From contig NZ_JAEMUH010000001.1 of the NCBI RefSeq assembly GCF_016461785.1, forward strand, positions 62,001 to 126,000: DNA of 64,000 bases. The letters are read 5' to 3'. This document shows positions 52,297 through 61,359 of this stretch, piece by piece. This stretch comes from Marinomonas ostreistagni. GTDB taxonomy: Bacteria > Pseudomonadota > Gammaproteobacteria > Pseudomonadales > Marinomonadaceae. Under the pieces are notes generated by a model. The model did not search any database and was not told the origin of the DNA. It worked only from the letters and a program-made list of their open reading frames with translations. Within the stretch, counting starts at the first letter, position 1. Every line of letters begins with the position of its first letter. The position numbers and the translations under genes are program-made.

Positions 52297-53265
52297 GTGG
52301 AAACAAGATACGTGTTAACGAAGCTATTACCTTGGCCATTTATGCGGCCGTTGATCGGCATAATGTCTTTTATTTTCATCTGTGTGAACATACTTGTTTG
52401 CGGCGTAGCGATACACAGTATCGCTTTCATAGCGCTTGTTTGTAAGCGCTCGGATCAGTGGCGTCGAGCACACATGGATCGTTGCTATCAAGCTTGGTGC
52501 CAAGGCTGCGGTTACTGGTTTCACTACGTATTAGGCATTCATTGGCGTTTTGATGAGGGAATGAAGGTTCAGCTTGATCAGAACCATCTAGTCGTGGCCA
52601 ATCATCAATCTTGGGTCGATGCGTTTATTGTGTTGTTACAAGTACAGGGGCGCATCCCCATGCCACGGATCTTTATGAAAGACACACTCGTTTGGCTTCC
52701 ATTGGTGGGCACTGCTACGAAGCTGATGGGGTTTCCGCAAGTAAAGCGCTATAGCAAAGCAAAATTAGCCGCCAATCCGGCTCTGGCTGAGCGGGATCGA
52801 ATCATTACCCGAAAAGCCTGTGCAGACCTAATGCAAACACCGAGCAGTGTGATGACGTTTGCGGAAGGTACTCGTTTTAGCTCAATCAAGCATGCACAGC
52901 AAGGCTCACCGTATCAATACTTGCTAAAGCCAAAAGCCGGTGGGTTGTGGATGGTATTGCAAGCAATGCCTAAGCGTTTTGATCGAATTACAGATTTAAA
53001 TATTATTTACTCAGGTGAAGTCCCCACATTTTGGGATTTGCTTTGTGGGAGAGTAAATGGGGCTTATGTCAAAGTGCGTCATATAGAGTTACCAAAGGCC
53101 TACCAGTGTATGGATTCTAAAACCGATAAAGCGGCGTTCTTCGATTGGCTTAATGGTTATTGGCAGGACAAAGACCACAATATAGTGACGGATCAACAGC
53201 AGTGTTCTAAGCTTGAATTTCAGCAAAATGGACCAATTAAGAAGGGAAATAGTCTACAAAATTAG
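52297..53265 (+). CDS. PlsC-type acyltransferase, YihG-like
   Basis: 322 aa. One N-terminal hydrophobic segment ('IGIMSFIFICVNILVCGVA'). The acyltransferase motifs are 'ANHQSWVDAF' (NHx4D, His103 and Asp108), 'KDTLVWLPLVG', and 'MTFAEGTRFSSIKH' (EGTR). This is the YihG-type 1-acylglycerol-3-phosphate acyltransferase family of the inner membrane. The start is uncertain: GTG 52297 or GTG 52312, neither with a strong ribosome site. Located where cpdA would be expected in the nudF/yqiB/yqiA/parE block. Confidence 0.85.
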   Translation: METRYVLTKLLPWPFMRPLIGIMSFIFICVNILVCGVAIHSIAFIALVCKRSDQWRRAHMDRCYQAWCQGCGYWFHYVLGIHWRFDEGMKVQLDQNHLVVANHQSWVDAFIVLLQVQGRIPMPRIFMKDTLVWLPLVGTATKLMGFPQVKRYSKAKLAANPALAERDRIITRKACADLMQTPSSVMTFAEGTRFSSIKHAQQGSPYQYLLKPKAGGLWMVLQAMPKRFDRITDLNIIYSGEVPTFWDLLCGRVNGAYVKVRHIELPKAYQCMDSKTDKAAFFDWLNGYWQDKDHNIVTDQQQCSKLEFQQNGPIKKGNSLQN

Positions 53266-53291
53266 AGAACCGTAAAAATGAGAGAAACATC

Positions 53292-53744
53292 ATGGCCCAT
53301 CCTTACATTCCCAATCTAGTAGAGTTGCAAGTGCTCGGTGAGTTGAACTATCGCCGACTTGGGAAGCTTGTGCGTGGCTATGAAGAAGACGACTCTTGGC
53401 ACTTTACGATTCATACTATGGGGCAACAAAGTCGCTTATCTCTGGAGTTGATGGAAGAGAGCCGCTTTACTGCCCAGGTAAAGTTAACATTTGCTCCTGA
53501 AATTAGCGTTAAATTGCCTTTCAGCAGTGAATTGACCATGACCGTACGTCTGTATCATGACGTAGGGATTGCTGAGATTACAGATGGACACCGCCATTAC
53601 CAAGGGGCTTACCCTTATCCAAATGATGATATGCATCATCGGGATGAGAAGTTTCGCCTCAATCAACAGTTATCCGATCTGCTTGAACTGTGTTTAAAGC
53701 ATGGCCACCGTCTGTACGACCTGCCCGATTTTCAATTCGCATAA
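53292..53744 (+). CDS. yqiB: DUF1249 family protein (YqiB)
   Basis: 150-aa cytosolic protein of unknown function. 'YIPNLVELQVLGELNYRRLG' and 'RLYHDVGIAEITDGHRHYQG' match the DUF1249/YqiB family, as does 'YPNDDMHHRDEKFRLNQQ'. GAGAG ribosome site upstream. It is linked to nudF and yqiA as in other gammaproteobacteria. No function is known that I could assign. Confidence 0.87.
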   Translation: MAHPYIPNLVELQVLGELNYRRLGKLVRGYEEDDSWHFTIHTMGQQSRLSLELMEESRFTAQVKLTFAPEISVKLPFSSELTMTVRLYHDVGIAEITDGHRHYQGAYPYPNDDMHHRDEKFRLNQQLSDLLELCLKHGHRLYDLPDFQFA

Positions 53745-53780
53745 CCTATTTACCCGCACTAAAGATTGATTCAAATAACG

Positions 53781-54377
53781 ATGACGATGCCACAGCTTAT
53801 TTATGTTCACGGCTTCAATAGCTCCGAACTGTCGTACAAATCTCAGCAAGTATTAGAACGTCTACATACGCTTGGTTTTGATGGACAGTTCGCTTGCCCT
53901 AGGCTTCCATGGCAGCCATCCAAAGCCATTCAGTGTTTAGAAACGATGATTGAAAGCTATCGAGCTGGTGGTCGAGAAGTCGTGCTTGTTGGCAGTTCTC
54001 TAGGTGGTTTTTACGCGGCTTATTTAAGTGCAAAGTATGAATTGAAAGCGGTACTCGTTAATCCCGCGGTGCAAGCCCCTACGTTGCTTCAAGACTATCT
54101 TGGCAAGCAAGTGAATCCTTATACACAAGAAGAATATGTACTGACGATAGAGCACATTAACGAGTTAGAGGCGTTAGCTAATCCAAAATGTCAGCCCAAC
54201 AATCTATGGTTGATGCTGCAAGAAGGAGATGAAGTGCTTGATTACCGCGCAGCATTGCAATGCTATCCAAGTGTGGCACGACGGATTTGTGAACCAAACG
54301 GTGATCACAGCTTTGTCGGCTTTGAGCGCTATCTTGATGAACTGCTTAGGTTCGCGGGATTTTCGTTGAATAATTAA
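53781..54377 (+). CDS. yqiA: YqiA family esterase
   Basis: About 198 aa, small alpha/beta-hydrolase. 'LIYVHGFNSSELSYKSQQVL' at the N terminus, nucleophile Ser in 'VLVGSSLGGFYAAYLSAKY', Asp in 'LQEGDEVLDY', and His in 'GDHSFVGFERYLDEL'. The family hydrolyses short-chain acyl esters, and its natural substrate is unknown. The frame extends to TTG 53766; ATG 53781 or 53787 is more likely by comparison with family N termini, although no strong ribosome site is visible. It precedes parE. Confidence 0.9.
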   Translation: MTMPQLIYVHGFNSSELSYKSQQVLERLHTLGFDGQFACPRLPWQPSKAIQCLETMIESYRAGGREVVLVGSSLGGFYAAYLSAKYELKAVLVNPAVQAPTLLQDYLGKQVNPYTQEEYVLTIEHINELEALANPKCQPNNLWLMLQEGDEVLDYRAALQCYPSVARRICEPNGDHSFVGFERYLDELLRFAGFSLNN

Positions 54378-54478
54378 CCTATTGTTTTGAAGGCATTTGC
54401 CTCTGCCAATAGCCCGTTATAGACTCTCCACAATATTGCTTGATTTGGCGAACCTTCGCCCCGAACCTTGGAAATACC

Positions 54479-56377
54479 ATGTCTGCAAAAGAATATAATG
54501 CTGGATCCATTGAAGTTCTCAGCGGGCTAGAGCCTGTACAGAAACGCCCTGGGATGTATACGGAAACGACACGTCCTAACCACCTTGCACAAGAAGTGAT
54601 CGATAACTCAGTCGATGAGGCCTTAGCCGGTCATGCTGACCGCATCGTTGTCACATTACACAAAGACAATTCCCTAAGTGTGGAAGATAACGGTCGCGGA
54701 ATGCCCGTTGATATACACCCAGAAGAAGGGGTGTCAGGTGTTGAGTTAATCCTGACTAAGCTGCATGCAGGCGGTAAATTTTCTGGTGATAACTACCAGT
54801 TTTCAGGTGGTTTGCATGGGGTAGGTGTCAGCGTCGTCAACGCACTGTCGACCTCTTTAGAGGTGTGGGTGAAACGTGGTGGCGTGCAATATCACATTGG
54901 CTTTGCTGACGGTCACAAGGTATCTGAGCTGAGTGAAGTTGGGACGGTCGGTAAGAAAAACACGGGTACGACGGTTAAATTCAAAGCCGATCCTAAATAC
55001 TTCGACAGCGGTAAATTCTCGCTAACGCGCTTAAAGCACTTATTAAAAGCCAAAGCGGTATTGTGTTCAGGCTTACATGTGGTGTTTGTTGACCAAAGTG
55101 GATCCGCTGAAGAGCGTGAAGAATGGTTCTACGAAGATGGTTTGAAAGACTATTTACTTAAAGCAAACGAAGGCTTTGAGCTGTTGCCTGATGAGCCGTT
55201 TATTGGTGGTGTGACTGAGATTACCCAAGGGGTAGATTGGGCTGTGCAGTGGTTACCAGAAGGTGGCGAGTTGATCACTGAAAGCTACGTCAACCTTATT
55301 CCAACTGCGCAAGGCGGTACCCACGTTAACGGTCTTCGTACAGGCTTGCTAGAGGGGATTCGCGAATTTTGTGACTTCCATAGCTTATTACCACGCGGTG
55401 TAAAGTTGACCGCTGAAGACGTTTGGGACCGTTGTAGCTACGTGCTGTCGGCGAAGCTGCAAGAGCCGCAGTTTTCTGGACAAACCAAAGAGCGTTTATC
55501 GTCTCGTCAAATTGTTGCGTTCATCTCCGCGACGGTAAAAGATGCGTTCAGTCTATGGCTTAACAAGCACGTTGAAGACGGTAAGAAAATTGCCGAACTG
55601 ATTATTAGCAGCGCTCAAAAACGCTTGCGCGCGAGTAAAAAAGTGGTGCGTAAAAAAGTCACCCAAGGTCCAGCACTGCCTGGTAAGTTGGCGGATTGTG
55701 CGGGACAAGATGGTCGTACCAGTGAGCTATTCTTGGTGGAAGGGGACTCGGCTGGAGGCTCTGCTAAACAAGCTCGGGACAAAGACTTCCAAGCCATCAT
55801 GCCACTGCGAGGTAAGATTCTAAACTCTTGGGAAGTGGACTCTACTCAAGTGCTGGGCTCCCAAGAGATTCATGATATCTCTGTCGCACTGGGCGTCGAC
55901 CCAGCTGATGATGACTTATCTGGCTTGCGCTATGGCAAAGTCTGTATCTTGGCCGACGCAGATTCTGATGGTCTGCACATCGCGACATTGTTGTGTGCCC
56001 TATTTGTACGTCACTTCCCAGCGTTAGTGAGAGAAGGTCATGTATTTGTGGCCATGCCACCACTTTACCGTATTGATATGGGTAAAGAAGTTCACTATGC
56101 CTTAGACGATGAAGAAAAAGACATTATCCTGCATAAGCTTGAAGCGGAAAACAAACGTGGTACGCCAAACGTACAACGCTTTAAGGGCTTGGGTGAAATG
56201 AACCCTGCTCAATTGCGTGAAACCACCATGGCACCTGATACTCGCCGTCTCATTCAACTGACGATGGAAGACCCATTATCGACTGGTGAGGTATTAGATA
56301 AATTGCTGTCTAAAAAGCGTGCTAATGATCGTAAAACTTGGCTAGAAACATACGGAAACCTTGCTGTGGTTGACTGA
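54479..56377 (+). CDS. parE: DNA topoisomerase IV subunit B ParE
   Basis: 632 aa type II topoisomerase ATPase subunit that acts with ParC to decatenate chromosomes. N-terminal GHKL ATPase: 'QEVIDNSVDEALAGHAD' and 'GGLHGVGVSVVNALSTSLEV'. TOPRIM: 'ELFLVEGDSAGGSAKQARD' and 'LADADSDGLHI'. C-terminal 'QRFKGLGEMNPAQLRETTM'. Length ~630 distinguishes it from GyrB (~800). I reject the upstream extension to 54440 and take ATG 54479, the family start, with TTGGA upstream. Confidence 0.95.
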   Translation: MSAKEYNAGSIEVLSGLEPVQKRPGMYTETTRPNHLAQEVIDNSVDEALAGHADRIVVTLHKDNSLSVEDNGRGMPVDIHPEEGVSGVELILTKLHAGGKFSGDNYQFSGGLHGVGVSVVNALSTSLEVWVKRGGVQYHIGFADGHKVSELSEVGTVGKKNTGTTVKFKADPKYFDSGKFSLTRLKHLLKAKAVLCSGLHVVFVDQSGSAEEREEWFYEDGLKDYLLKANEGFELLPDEPFIGGVTEITQGVDWAVQWLPEGGELITESYVNLIPTAQGGTHVNGLRTGLLEGIREFCDFHSLLPRGVKLTAEDVWDRCSYVLSAKLQEPQFSGQTKERLSSRQIVAFISATVKDAFSLWLNKHVEDGKKIAELIISSAQKRLRASKKVVRKKVTQGPALPGKLADCAGQDGRTSELFLVEGDSAGGSAKQARDKDFQAIMPLRGKILNSWEVDSTQVLGSQEIHDISVALGVDPADDDLSGLRYGKVCILADADSDGLHIATLLCALFVRHFPALVREGHVFVAMPPLYRIDMGKEVHYALDDEEKDIILHKLEAENKRGTPNVQRFKGLGEMNPAQLRETTMAPDTRRLIQLTMEDPLSTGEVLDKLLSKKRANDRKTWLETYGNLAVVD

Positions 56378-56403
56378 TCCTTGTAAGGAGTTTTCATGCC
56401 TAT

Positions 56404-56420
56404 TCGTAAAGGTTTTACGA
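56404..56420. other. Hairpin downstream of parE
   Basis: TCGTAAA/TTTACGA (56404-56420) nested inside CCTATTC/GAATAGG (56399-56438). There is only a short T-run, so it is a weak terminator or another RNA structure. Confidence 0.35.
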
Positions 56421-56533
56421 AGTTTTAATAAGAATAGGTAAAGAGTGCTTCACTGACAGTGTGGTGATTTTGTTTTAAACCTATACTGTGACAACCTAAA
56501 GCGACTGAAATTGATAATAAGGTGAATTGAAGG

Positions 56534-57214
56534 ATGTTTAGACTCAAAAGTGTTGCTGCAGTCGCAGCCTTGGCCGTATTACTAAGTGGGTGTCAGTCAA
56601 TGCAACGTCAAAATGCAACGACTGGAGAAACTGAAACGAGTTCAACCTCTAAAGGGGCCATTGTTGGTGCTGTCTCTGGGATTCTAATTGGCTTAGGAAC
56701 TGGCGATAATGCCAAAGAACGACGTAACCGAGCACTGGCAGGAGCTATTGCAGGTGGTGCTGTAGGGGCTGGTGTTGGCAACTACTTCGATCGACAAGAA
56801 GCCGCATTACGTGAAGAGCTACAAAGCTCAGGTGTTCAGGTTCGCCGTGTTGGTCAAGATCAACTTGTGCTGGTGATGGAGAATGGCATTGGCTTTGCGT
56901 CAGATTCCTACATGCTGGATTCCTCTATTTACAATACATTAAATGGCGTAGCGAGAGTGCTTGTCGAATACCCTGATACTGTGTTGATGATTACAGGCCA
57001 TACGGATAGCACAGGTAGTGAGTCTTACAACCAAACACTTTCCTTAAAGCGAGCTGAGTCTGTGCGTAGCTATCTAGCCGGACAAAGAGTGGCTGCAAAC
57101 CGTTTATCTACAATGGGTATGGGGGAGTCTTCTCCTATATGCGATAACACAACCAGCCAAGGTCGCACTTGTAACCGTCGGGTTGAAATCAGCATTTACC
57201 CAAAAGCAAATTGA
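56534..57214 (+). CDS. OmpA-family lipoprotein with glycine-zipper domain (YiaD-like)
   Basis: 226 aa. Signal peptide ending in lipobox 'LLSGC' (Cys20). Residues ~40-85 form a Gly-zipper ('GAIVGAVSGILIGLGTG', 'AGAIAGGAVGAGVGNYFD'). The C-terminal OmpA/peptidoglycan-binding domain starts near residue 110: 'VLMITGHTDSTGSESYNQTL', 'RAESVRSYL' and 'GRTCNRRVEISIYP'. Probably anchors the outer membrane to peptidoglycan. AAGGTGA ribosome site 8 nt before the ATG. Monocistronic between parE and the YecA-like gene. Confidence 0.93.
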   Translation: MFRLKSVAAVAALAVLLSGCQSMQRQNATTGETETSSTSKGAIVGAVSGILIGLGTGDNAKERRNRALAGAIAGGAVGAGVGNYFDRQEAALREELQSSGVQVRRVGQDQLVLVMENGIGFASDSYMLDSSIYNTLNGVARVLVEYPDTVLMITGHTDSTGSESYNQTLSLKRAESVRSYLAGQRVAANRLSTMGMGESSPICDNTTSQGRTCNRRVEISIYPKAN

Positions 57215-57223
57215 TCTCTCTTT

Positions 57224-57260
57224 GTTCCGCGTTTACTCATTCAGTGAGTCAGCGTGGAAC
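57224..57260. other. Long stem-loop after OmpA-family gene
   Basis: GTTCC...GGAAC with inner ACTCA/TGAGT and G-U pairs between gives a stem of about 16 bp (57224-57260). It is not followed by a T-run, so an ordinary rho-independent terminator is doubtful; mRNA 3'-end protection is possible. Confidence 0.4.
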
Positions 57261-57332
57261 AATCCTCCCAGCGAAATCCAACAAAACCGTTTACACTTAA
57301 CTTCTACTTCCAGTAAATAACAGAGATGTACC

Positions 57333-57941
57333 ATGCAAGACGATGCTTTGCCGATTGAGGCTATGTACGAACGCCTTGATTACTACCTACATAACTATGG
57401 CGGGGAGCGCGCTATAATGAGTGTTTCCGAACTTGATGGTTTTGTCACGGCCATCGGTTGTAGTAAAGATTTGCTCGCGCCAAATGATTGGTTCCCAGCA
57501 ATCTGGGGCACGACCGAGGATCAGCCTGTATGGGGAGACAAAGAGGAAGAAGACGAGTTTTACGGCTTAGTGATGTTACTCCATTTGGAAGCAGTAGATG
57601 GTTTAATCAATGGAAATCTAAATCCTGTTTATCTTGAACATGATGATCAAGCAGGTCATGTGACGGTCATTGTTGAAGACTGGTGTGTTGGGTTTATGCG
57701 TGGAGCGAGGTTGACTGGTCTAAATCAAGCAGGCGATCGAGAGTTTCGTGATGATGTGCTAGCCAGCGTACGACTTTTTGGCACGCCTGCCGGCTGGAAG
57801 AAACTGGAAGCAATGAGCGATGCGGAGTTAACGTTTTGGCAAGAAAGCTTAGAGTCTTCAGTCGTTCGTTTGGCTCAGTTTAATCACCCAGAAATTCAAA
57901 CCAATTCGGCTACAGAAGGCTCATCACCGACTTTGCATTAA
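57333..57941 (+). CDS. UPF0149 family protein (YgfB/YecA-like)
   Basis: 202 aa. 'MSVSELDGFVTAIGCSKDLL' and 'VEDWCVGFMRGARLTGL' are characteristic of the YgfB/YecA (UPF0149) family. The first half has 'LAPNDWFPAIWG'. It lacks the C-terminal SEC-C zinc motif of full-length YecA, and ends at 'EGSSPTLH'. Function unknown. A short C-terminal tail rich in Ser and Thr is specific to this protein. Bounded by a bidirectional terminator. Confidence 0.85.
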   Translation: MQDDALPIEAMYERLDYYLHNYGGERAIMSVSELDGFVTAIGCSKDLLAPNDWFPAIWGTTEDQPVWGDKEEEDEFYGLVMLLHLEAVDGLINGNLNPVYLEHDDQAGHVTVIVEDWCVGFMRGARLTGLNQAGDREFRDDVLASVRLFGTPAGWKKLEAMSDAELTFWQESLESSVVRLAQFNHPEIQTNSATEGSSPTLH

Positions 57942-57947
57942 CCAAAA

Positions 57948-57972
57948 AAAGGGGCTTCTAATGAGCCCCTTT
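57948..57972. terminator. Bidirectional terminator between convergent genes
   Basis: AAAGGGGCT (57948-57956) and AGCCCCTTT (57964-57972) form the stem. A-runs on the 5' side give a T-run for the minus-strand gene, so it can serve the aminotransferase gene and, more weakly, the YgfB/YecA-like gene. Confidence 0.82.
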
Positions 57973-57993
57973 GTCTATATGTTGTGCGCTTTA

Positions 57994-59190
57994 TTAGCCA
58001 ACCACCTTTGCAATGGACTCGCATAGGTAATCAATGTTGCTATCGCTGACACCTGCTACGCTCATGCGGCCAGTGTCTGCAATGTAGATGGAGTAATCAG
58101 AACGCAATGTGCGCACTTGCTCTAGTGTTAGGCCAGAGTAAGAGAACATACCGCGCTGTTTCTCGATAAAGCTGAAATCTTTGCTCACACCAGAAGCTGC
58201 TAGTTTTTCAACTAACTTGCTACGCAGGCCATTAATACGATCACGCATTTGCGTTACTTCTCGTTGCCACATAGCGTACAACTCAGGATTATTCATGATC
58301 GTGTAGACCACGGTTGCACCATGTGCTGGTGGCATAGAGTAGTTCGCTCGAATAGCTTGACCGATGATCGAGAAAGCACTTTTCGCTTCTTCTGCCGTCT
58401 CTGCAATGACGCTTAAACCACCACAACGGTCACGGTAGATACCGAAGTTTTTCGAGAAGGAATTAGCAATCAACATGCTTGATACGCGTTCGGCCATGTA
58501 GCGTAGACCCGCCATATCTTCTTCAAGACCGTCACCAAAACCTTGATAGGCCGCATCCACTAGAGGTAGTACGTTTCGCTCGTTAACCAACGCTGTTAGT
58601 GCATGCCAATGTTCTATTTTTAGATCGACGCCAGTTGGGTTGTGGCAGCAAGCGTGAAGAAGTAGAACGTCGCCTTCTTTAAGCTCTGCTTGCAAGAAGC
58701 TCATCATGTCGTCAAAGCGAACATCGTTGGTTGCTGGATCGTAGTAAGGGTATTCAATCACCTCAACGCCTGCAGAGTTGAAAATAGAGGTGTGGTTCCC
58801 CCAAGTTGGGTCGCTGACAAACAGACGTGCGCCTTTTAGGTTGGCACTGATAAAGTCCGCTGCTACTTTAAGAGCTCCTGTACCGCCAGGTGTTTGTGTC
58901 GATTGAATACGACCTTGTTTAATGACATCACTGTCAGAGCCAAGCAATAAGTTCTGAATTAATGGCGCAAACTCTGCTGCACCGTACACTCCCAAATACG
59001 CCTTGGTTGCTTCATTTTCAACCATGATTGCTTCCGCTTTTTTAACGGACTCCAAAATTGGCGTGCGACCTAAATCGTCTTTATAAACCCCTACACCTAA
59101 ATCAATTTTCTTTGGATTAGGATCTTGTTGATGGGCAACGATCAGGGCTAACAAAGGATCGCCAGGAACGGCTTTCAAGTGTTTAAACAT
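57994..59190 (-). CDS. Aromatic amino acid / aspartate aminotransferase (class I)
   Basis: 398 aa PLP aminotransferase of the AspC/TyrB family (glutamate/2-oxoglutarate couple). 'KIDLGVGVYKDDLGRTPILE', 'TPGGTGALKVAADFI', 'HACCHNPTGVDL' and the PLP-binding Lys247 in 'ANSFSKNFGIYRDRCG' are typical, as is 'GRMSVAGVSDSNIDYLCESI' at the C terminus. AspC and TyrB cannot be separated by eye. Divergent from the methyltransferase gene at 59331. Confidence 0.92.
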   Translation of the reverse strand: MFKHLKAVPGDPLLALIVAHQQDPNPKKIDLGVGVYKDDLGRTPILESVKKAEAIMVENEATKAYLGVYGAAEFAPLIQNLLLGSDSDVIKQGRIQSTQTPGGTGALKVAADFISANLKGARLFVSDPTWGNHTSIFNSAGVEVIEYPYYDPATNDVRFDDMMSFLQAELKEGDVLLLHACCHNPTGVDLKIEHWHALTALVNERNVLPLVDAAYQGFGDGLEEDMAGLRYMAERVSSMLIANSFSKNFGIYRDRCGGLSVIAETAEEAKSAFSIIGQAIRANYSMPPAHGATVVYTIMNNPELYAMWQREVTQMRDRINGLRSKLVEKLAASGVSKDFSFIEKQRGMFSYSGLTLEQVRTLRSDYSIYIADTGRMSVAGVSDSNIDYLCESIAKVVG

Positions 59191-59330
59191 AGTGGGAGTT
59201 TTCCTTACGGGTTTGGGTTCAGTTCACGTATTGAGTGACCAAAAGATTCTCTTATTCTGCCCGTTTGACGCTAAAATACAATTCAATCAAACGTGAATAA
59301 TGACGAACTTTTAATAAACTGTACAAAAAA

Positions 59331-60530
59331 TTGAACACTATAAAATACTTGCTCTCCGAAGAGGGTTATCAAGGCCTATTTAAGCAATTGGATACATGGC
59401 TTTTTGAGCATAAGCGTCTGTGGGATGTGCAAGCTTTCCACTCATTTGAGTTGCCTTGGATTGAAACAGATCCAAAGCTGTGTCAGTGGCTGTCTTGCCA
59501 TGAGAGTATTCCTAATCCTGATCAAGTAGAAGCTGCCTTAATGCGGTTTTTACCTGCTTTTACACCTATGCAATGGAGTTGGGAGGAGGTGTCACAGCCA
59601 GACGTCCTTGTTGAACCTTCTAGCCATTTTAAAGCGGGTATAAAGGGGCGCAAATGGTCTCAAATCGAAGCATTTAGCCGGTCGATTCATCCTACATCCG
59701 AAGTCGTAGAGTGGTGCGCAGGGAAAGGGCACCTCGGTAAGCTGATTGCATTTCAACATCACTGTGCTGTGCACAGCTTGGAGTGGCAAGCCAGTCTGTG
59801 TGAAGCGGGACAAGCAGAAGCAAGCAAGCGACAAATATCCCAACGATTCAGCCATAGCGATGTTTTGAAAGGTGAGGGCAAATCTGCACTGTGTCATGCT
59901 AACAGTGCGGTGGCGTTGCATGCCTGTGGGGATTTGCATACCACTTTGATCGAGCAGGCTATTGAGGCCCAAGTTCAGTATTTGGCCATTTCTCCCTGTT
60001 GTTACCACTTAACTAAGTCTTCAAACTATCGTCCTCTTTCACAAGCAGCTCAAGCTGCCTGTACACATCTTTCTCAAGACAACTTAAAGCTGGCTGTTAA
60101 AGAGGTGGTGACGGCGGGTACACGTGAGCAGCGTTTAAAAGAGGTAGAGCTGGTATACCGTTTGGGGTTTGATGCATTGCAGCGACATGTTTTACAGCAG
60201 GATTGCTATTTACCTGTGCCATCTTGTGGCAAAGCTTTATTAAGCGGCGGTTTTGCTGCATTTGTCGATTGGGCCTCACAACAAAAAGGCATCTCTTGTA
60301 AGCTGTCCAGTGAAGCTTTACTAGAATTTGAGGACATTGGGCGTCAACGAGTGAAGCATGTTCAGAAAGTAGAGAGTGTAATGCAGTACTTTCGTCGCTC
60401 ACTTGAGCTCTGGTTGGTATTAGATCGAGCGTTAAGGTTAGAAGAGGCAGGCTATCTAACCATGATAGAAATTTTTTGCGATAGATCATTAACTCCTAGA
60501 AACTTTCTGATTAGTGCCAGAAAAACGTAA
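59331..60530 (+). CDS. Methyltransferase-domain protein (Methyltransf_32-like)
   Basis: 399 aa. A central class I methyltransferase-like region: 'VVEWCAGKGHLGKLIAFQHH' (SAM motif I, about residue 124), 'VHSLEWQASLCEAGQAEA', 'AVALHACGDLHTTLIEQAIE', and 'AISPCCYHLTKSSNYRPLS'. The last motif is typical of the Methyltransf_32 family (rRNA or tRNA-type uncharacterised enzymes). The start is TTG 59331, without a convincing ribosome site; no better codon lies upstream in frame, and the next Met is far inside. Function unknown. Confidence 0.72.
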   Translation: MNTIKYLLSEEGYQGLFKQLDTWLFEHKRLWDVQAFHSFELPWIETDPKLCQWLSCHESIPNPDQVEAALMRFLPAFTPMQWSWEEVSQPDVLVEPSSHFKAGIKGRKWSQIEAFSRSIHPTSEVVEWCAGKGHLGKLIAFQHHCAVHSLEWQASLCEAGQAEASKRQISQRFSHSDVLKGEGKSALCHANSAVALHACGDLHTTLIEQAIEAQVQYLAISPCCYHLTKSSNYRPLSQAAQAACTHLSQDNLKLAVKEVVTAGTREQRLKEVELVYRLGFDALQRHVLQQDCYLPVPSCGKALLSGGFAAFVDWASQQKGISCKLSSEALLEFEDIGRQRVKHVQKVESVMQYFRRSLELWLVLDRALRLEEAGYLTMIEIFCDRSLTPRNFLISARKT

Positions 60531-60843
60531 AAAGTCGGTAAGTGATCTCGTTAAGTGATTGTTTTTATATCATTAATTTTTATACTTGTTTGGTCTTGAA
60601 TGCGCTTGGGAAGACGGTTCCTAGGAACGGCTTCGTAGAGTGATGCTTGTGGAACTTGATCGCTCGCAAGGCTGTGTTGCTTTACGCAAGAAGTAAGCAA
60701 AAAAAATGAATGAAATTCGTTATCATTTATTGATTTTGGCTTATAAAGAGTAGATGATAAAACTTAGTTGATGAAATCAATATTTCAATGAGCCGTCATT
60801 GTTACAGACGAGTTAGATTGAAAACACGTAAGGAGAAGTTCAT
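60531..60843. other. Intergenic region (313 nt), no gene recognised
   Basis: AT-rich. It contains a palindrome GTTCCTAGGAAC near 60617-60628 and a run of A at 60700-60707. No ORF with ribosome site, RNA gene or clear terminator is seen. Confidence 0.5.
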
Positions 60844-61041
60844 ATGAAGAAATATGTGTACATGGCAGGTGTGATCGCCGTTGCTTTAGTGGTAATTATT
60901 TCTCCTAATTCTGATGGTGTTTTTGAAGCCAATGTCGAAAACTGTAAGTCGGAAAATCTAAGGCAAATCGGCGACGAGCATGTTATGTGGCAGCTTTCCA
61001 GTGAGTGCCAAAAAGAAGGTCTATACAAGTTAAATAGCTAG
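60844..61041 (+). CDS. Small exported or membrane peptide, unknown function
   Basis: 65 aa. One hydrophobic segment 'YVYMAGVIAVALVVIIS' (residues 4-20), then a hydrophilic part with two Cys (in 'ENCKSE' and 'SECQKE'), suggesting a signal peptide or anchor and a periplasmic disulfide. A strong AAGGAGA ribosome site lies 7 nt before the ATG, which is the best argument that it is real. No family recognised. Confidence 0.6.
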   Translation: MKKYVYMAGVIAVALVVIISPNSDGVFEANVENCKSENLRQIGDEHVMWQLSSECQKEGLYKLNS

Positions 61042-61359
61042 TGCATGATATGTTGATATAAACTATTACGGCAAAGGCAAATGCTCATATTTAAATGAAC
61101 TTTTTCTAAGCGAAGTTGGAACATTCGAATAGGCATTAACAGCTTTCCTATGTTTTGCTTCCTACCTCGTCAATTATTTCAATATGTAACCGAATATAGT
61201 TAATGTATCAATTTGTATTCTGAAACCAATTGTTACACTCAGACCTAGAGGTTCTACTGAAATCTCGCTAACCTTTTTAAACTCTTTGCTTTCTCATCAC
61301 GCAATGGATGCATATTTAACTACGAAGCTTTGCTTTCATTGAATGTTCGGAGTATTCAA
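61042..61359. other. Intergenic region (318 nt), no gene recognised
   Basis: AT-rich leader of the NMT1-GGDEF-EAL gene. No clear promoter consensus, ORF or hairpin terminator was found by eye. Confidence 0.5.

Noticed and set aside
54479-56377. gyrB
   Set aside because: Length of 632 aa and context with yqiA/yqiB fit parE; GyrB is about 800 aa with an extra C-terminal insert.
60715-60740. Fur-box-like AT-rich sequence
   Set aside because: Only about one half-site matches; downstream gene has no iron link.
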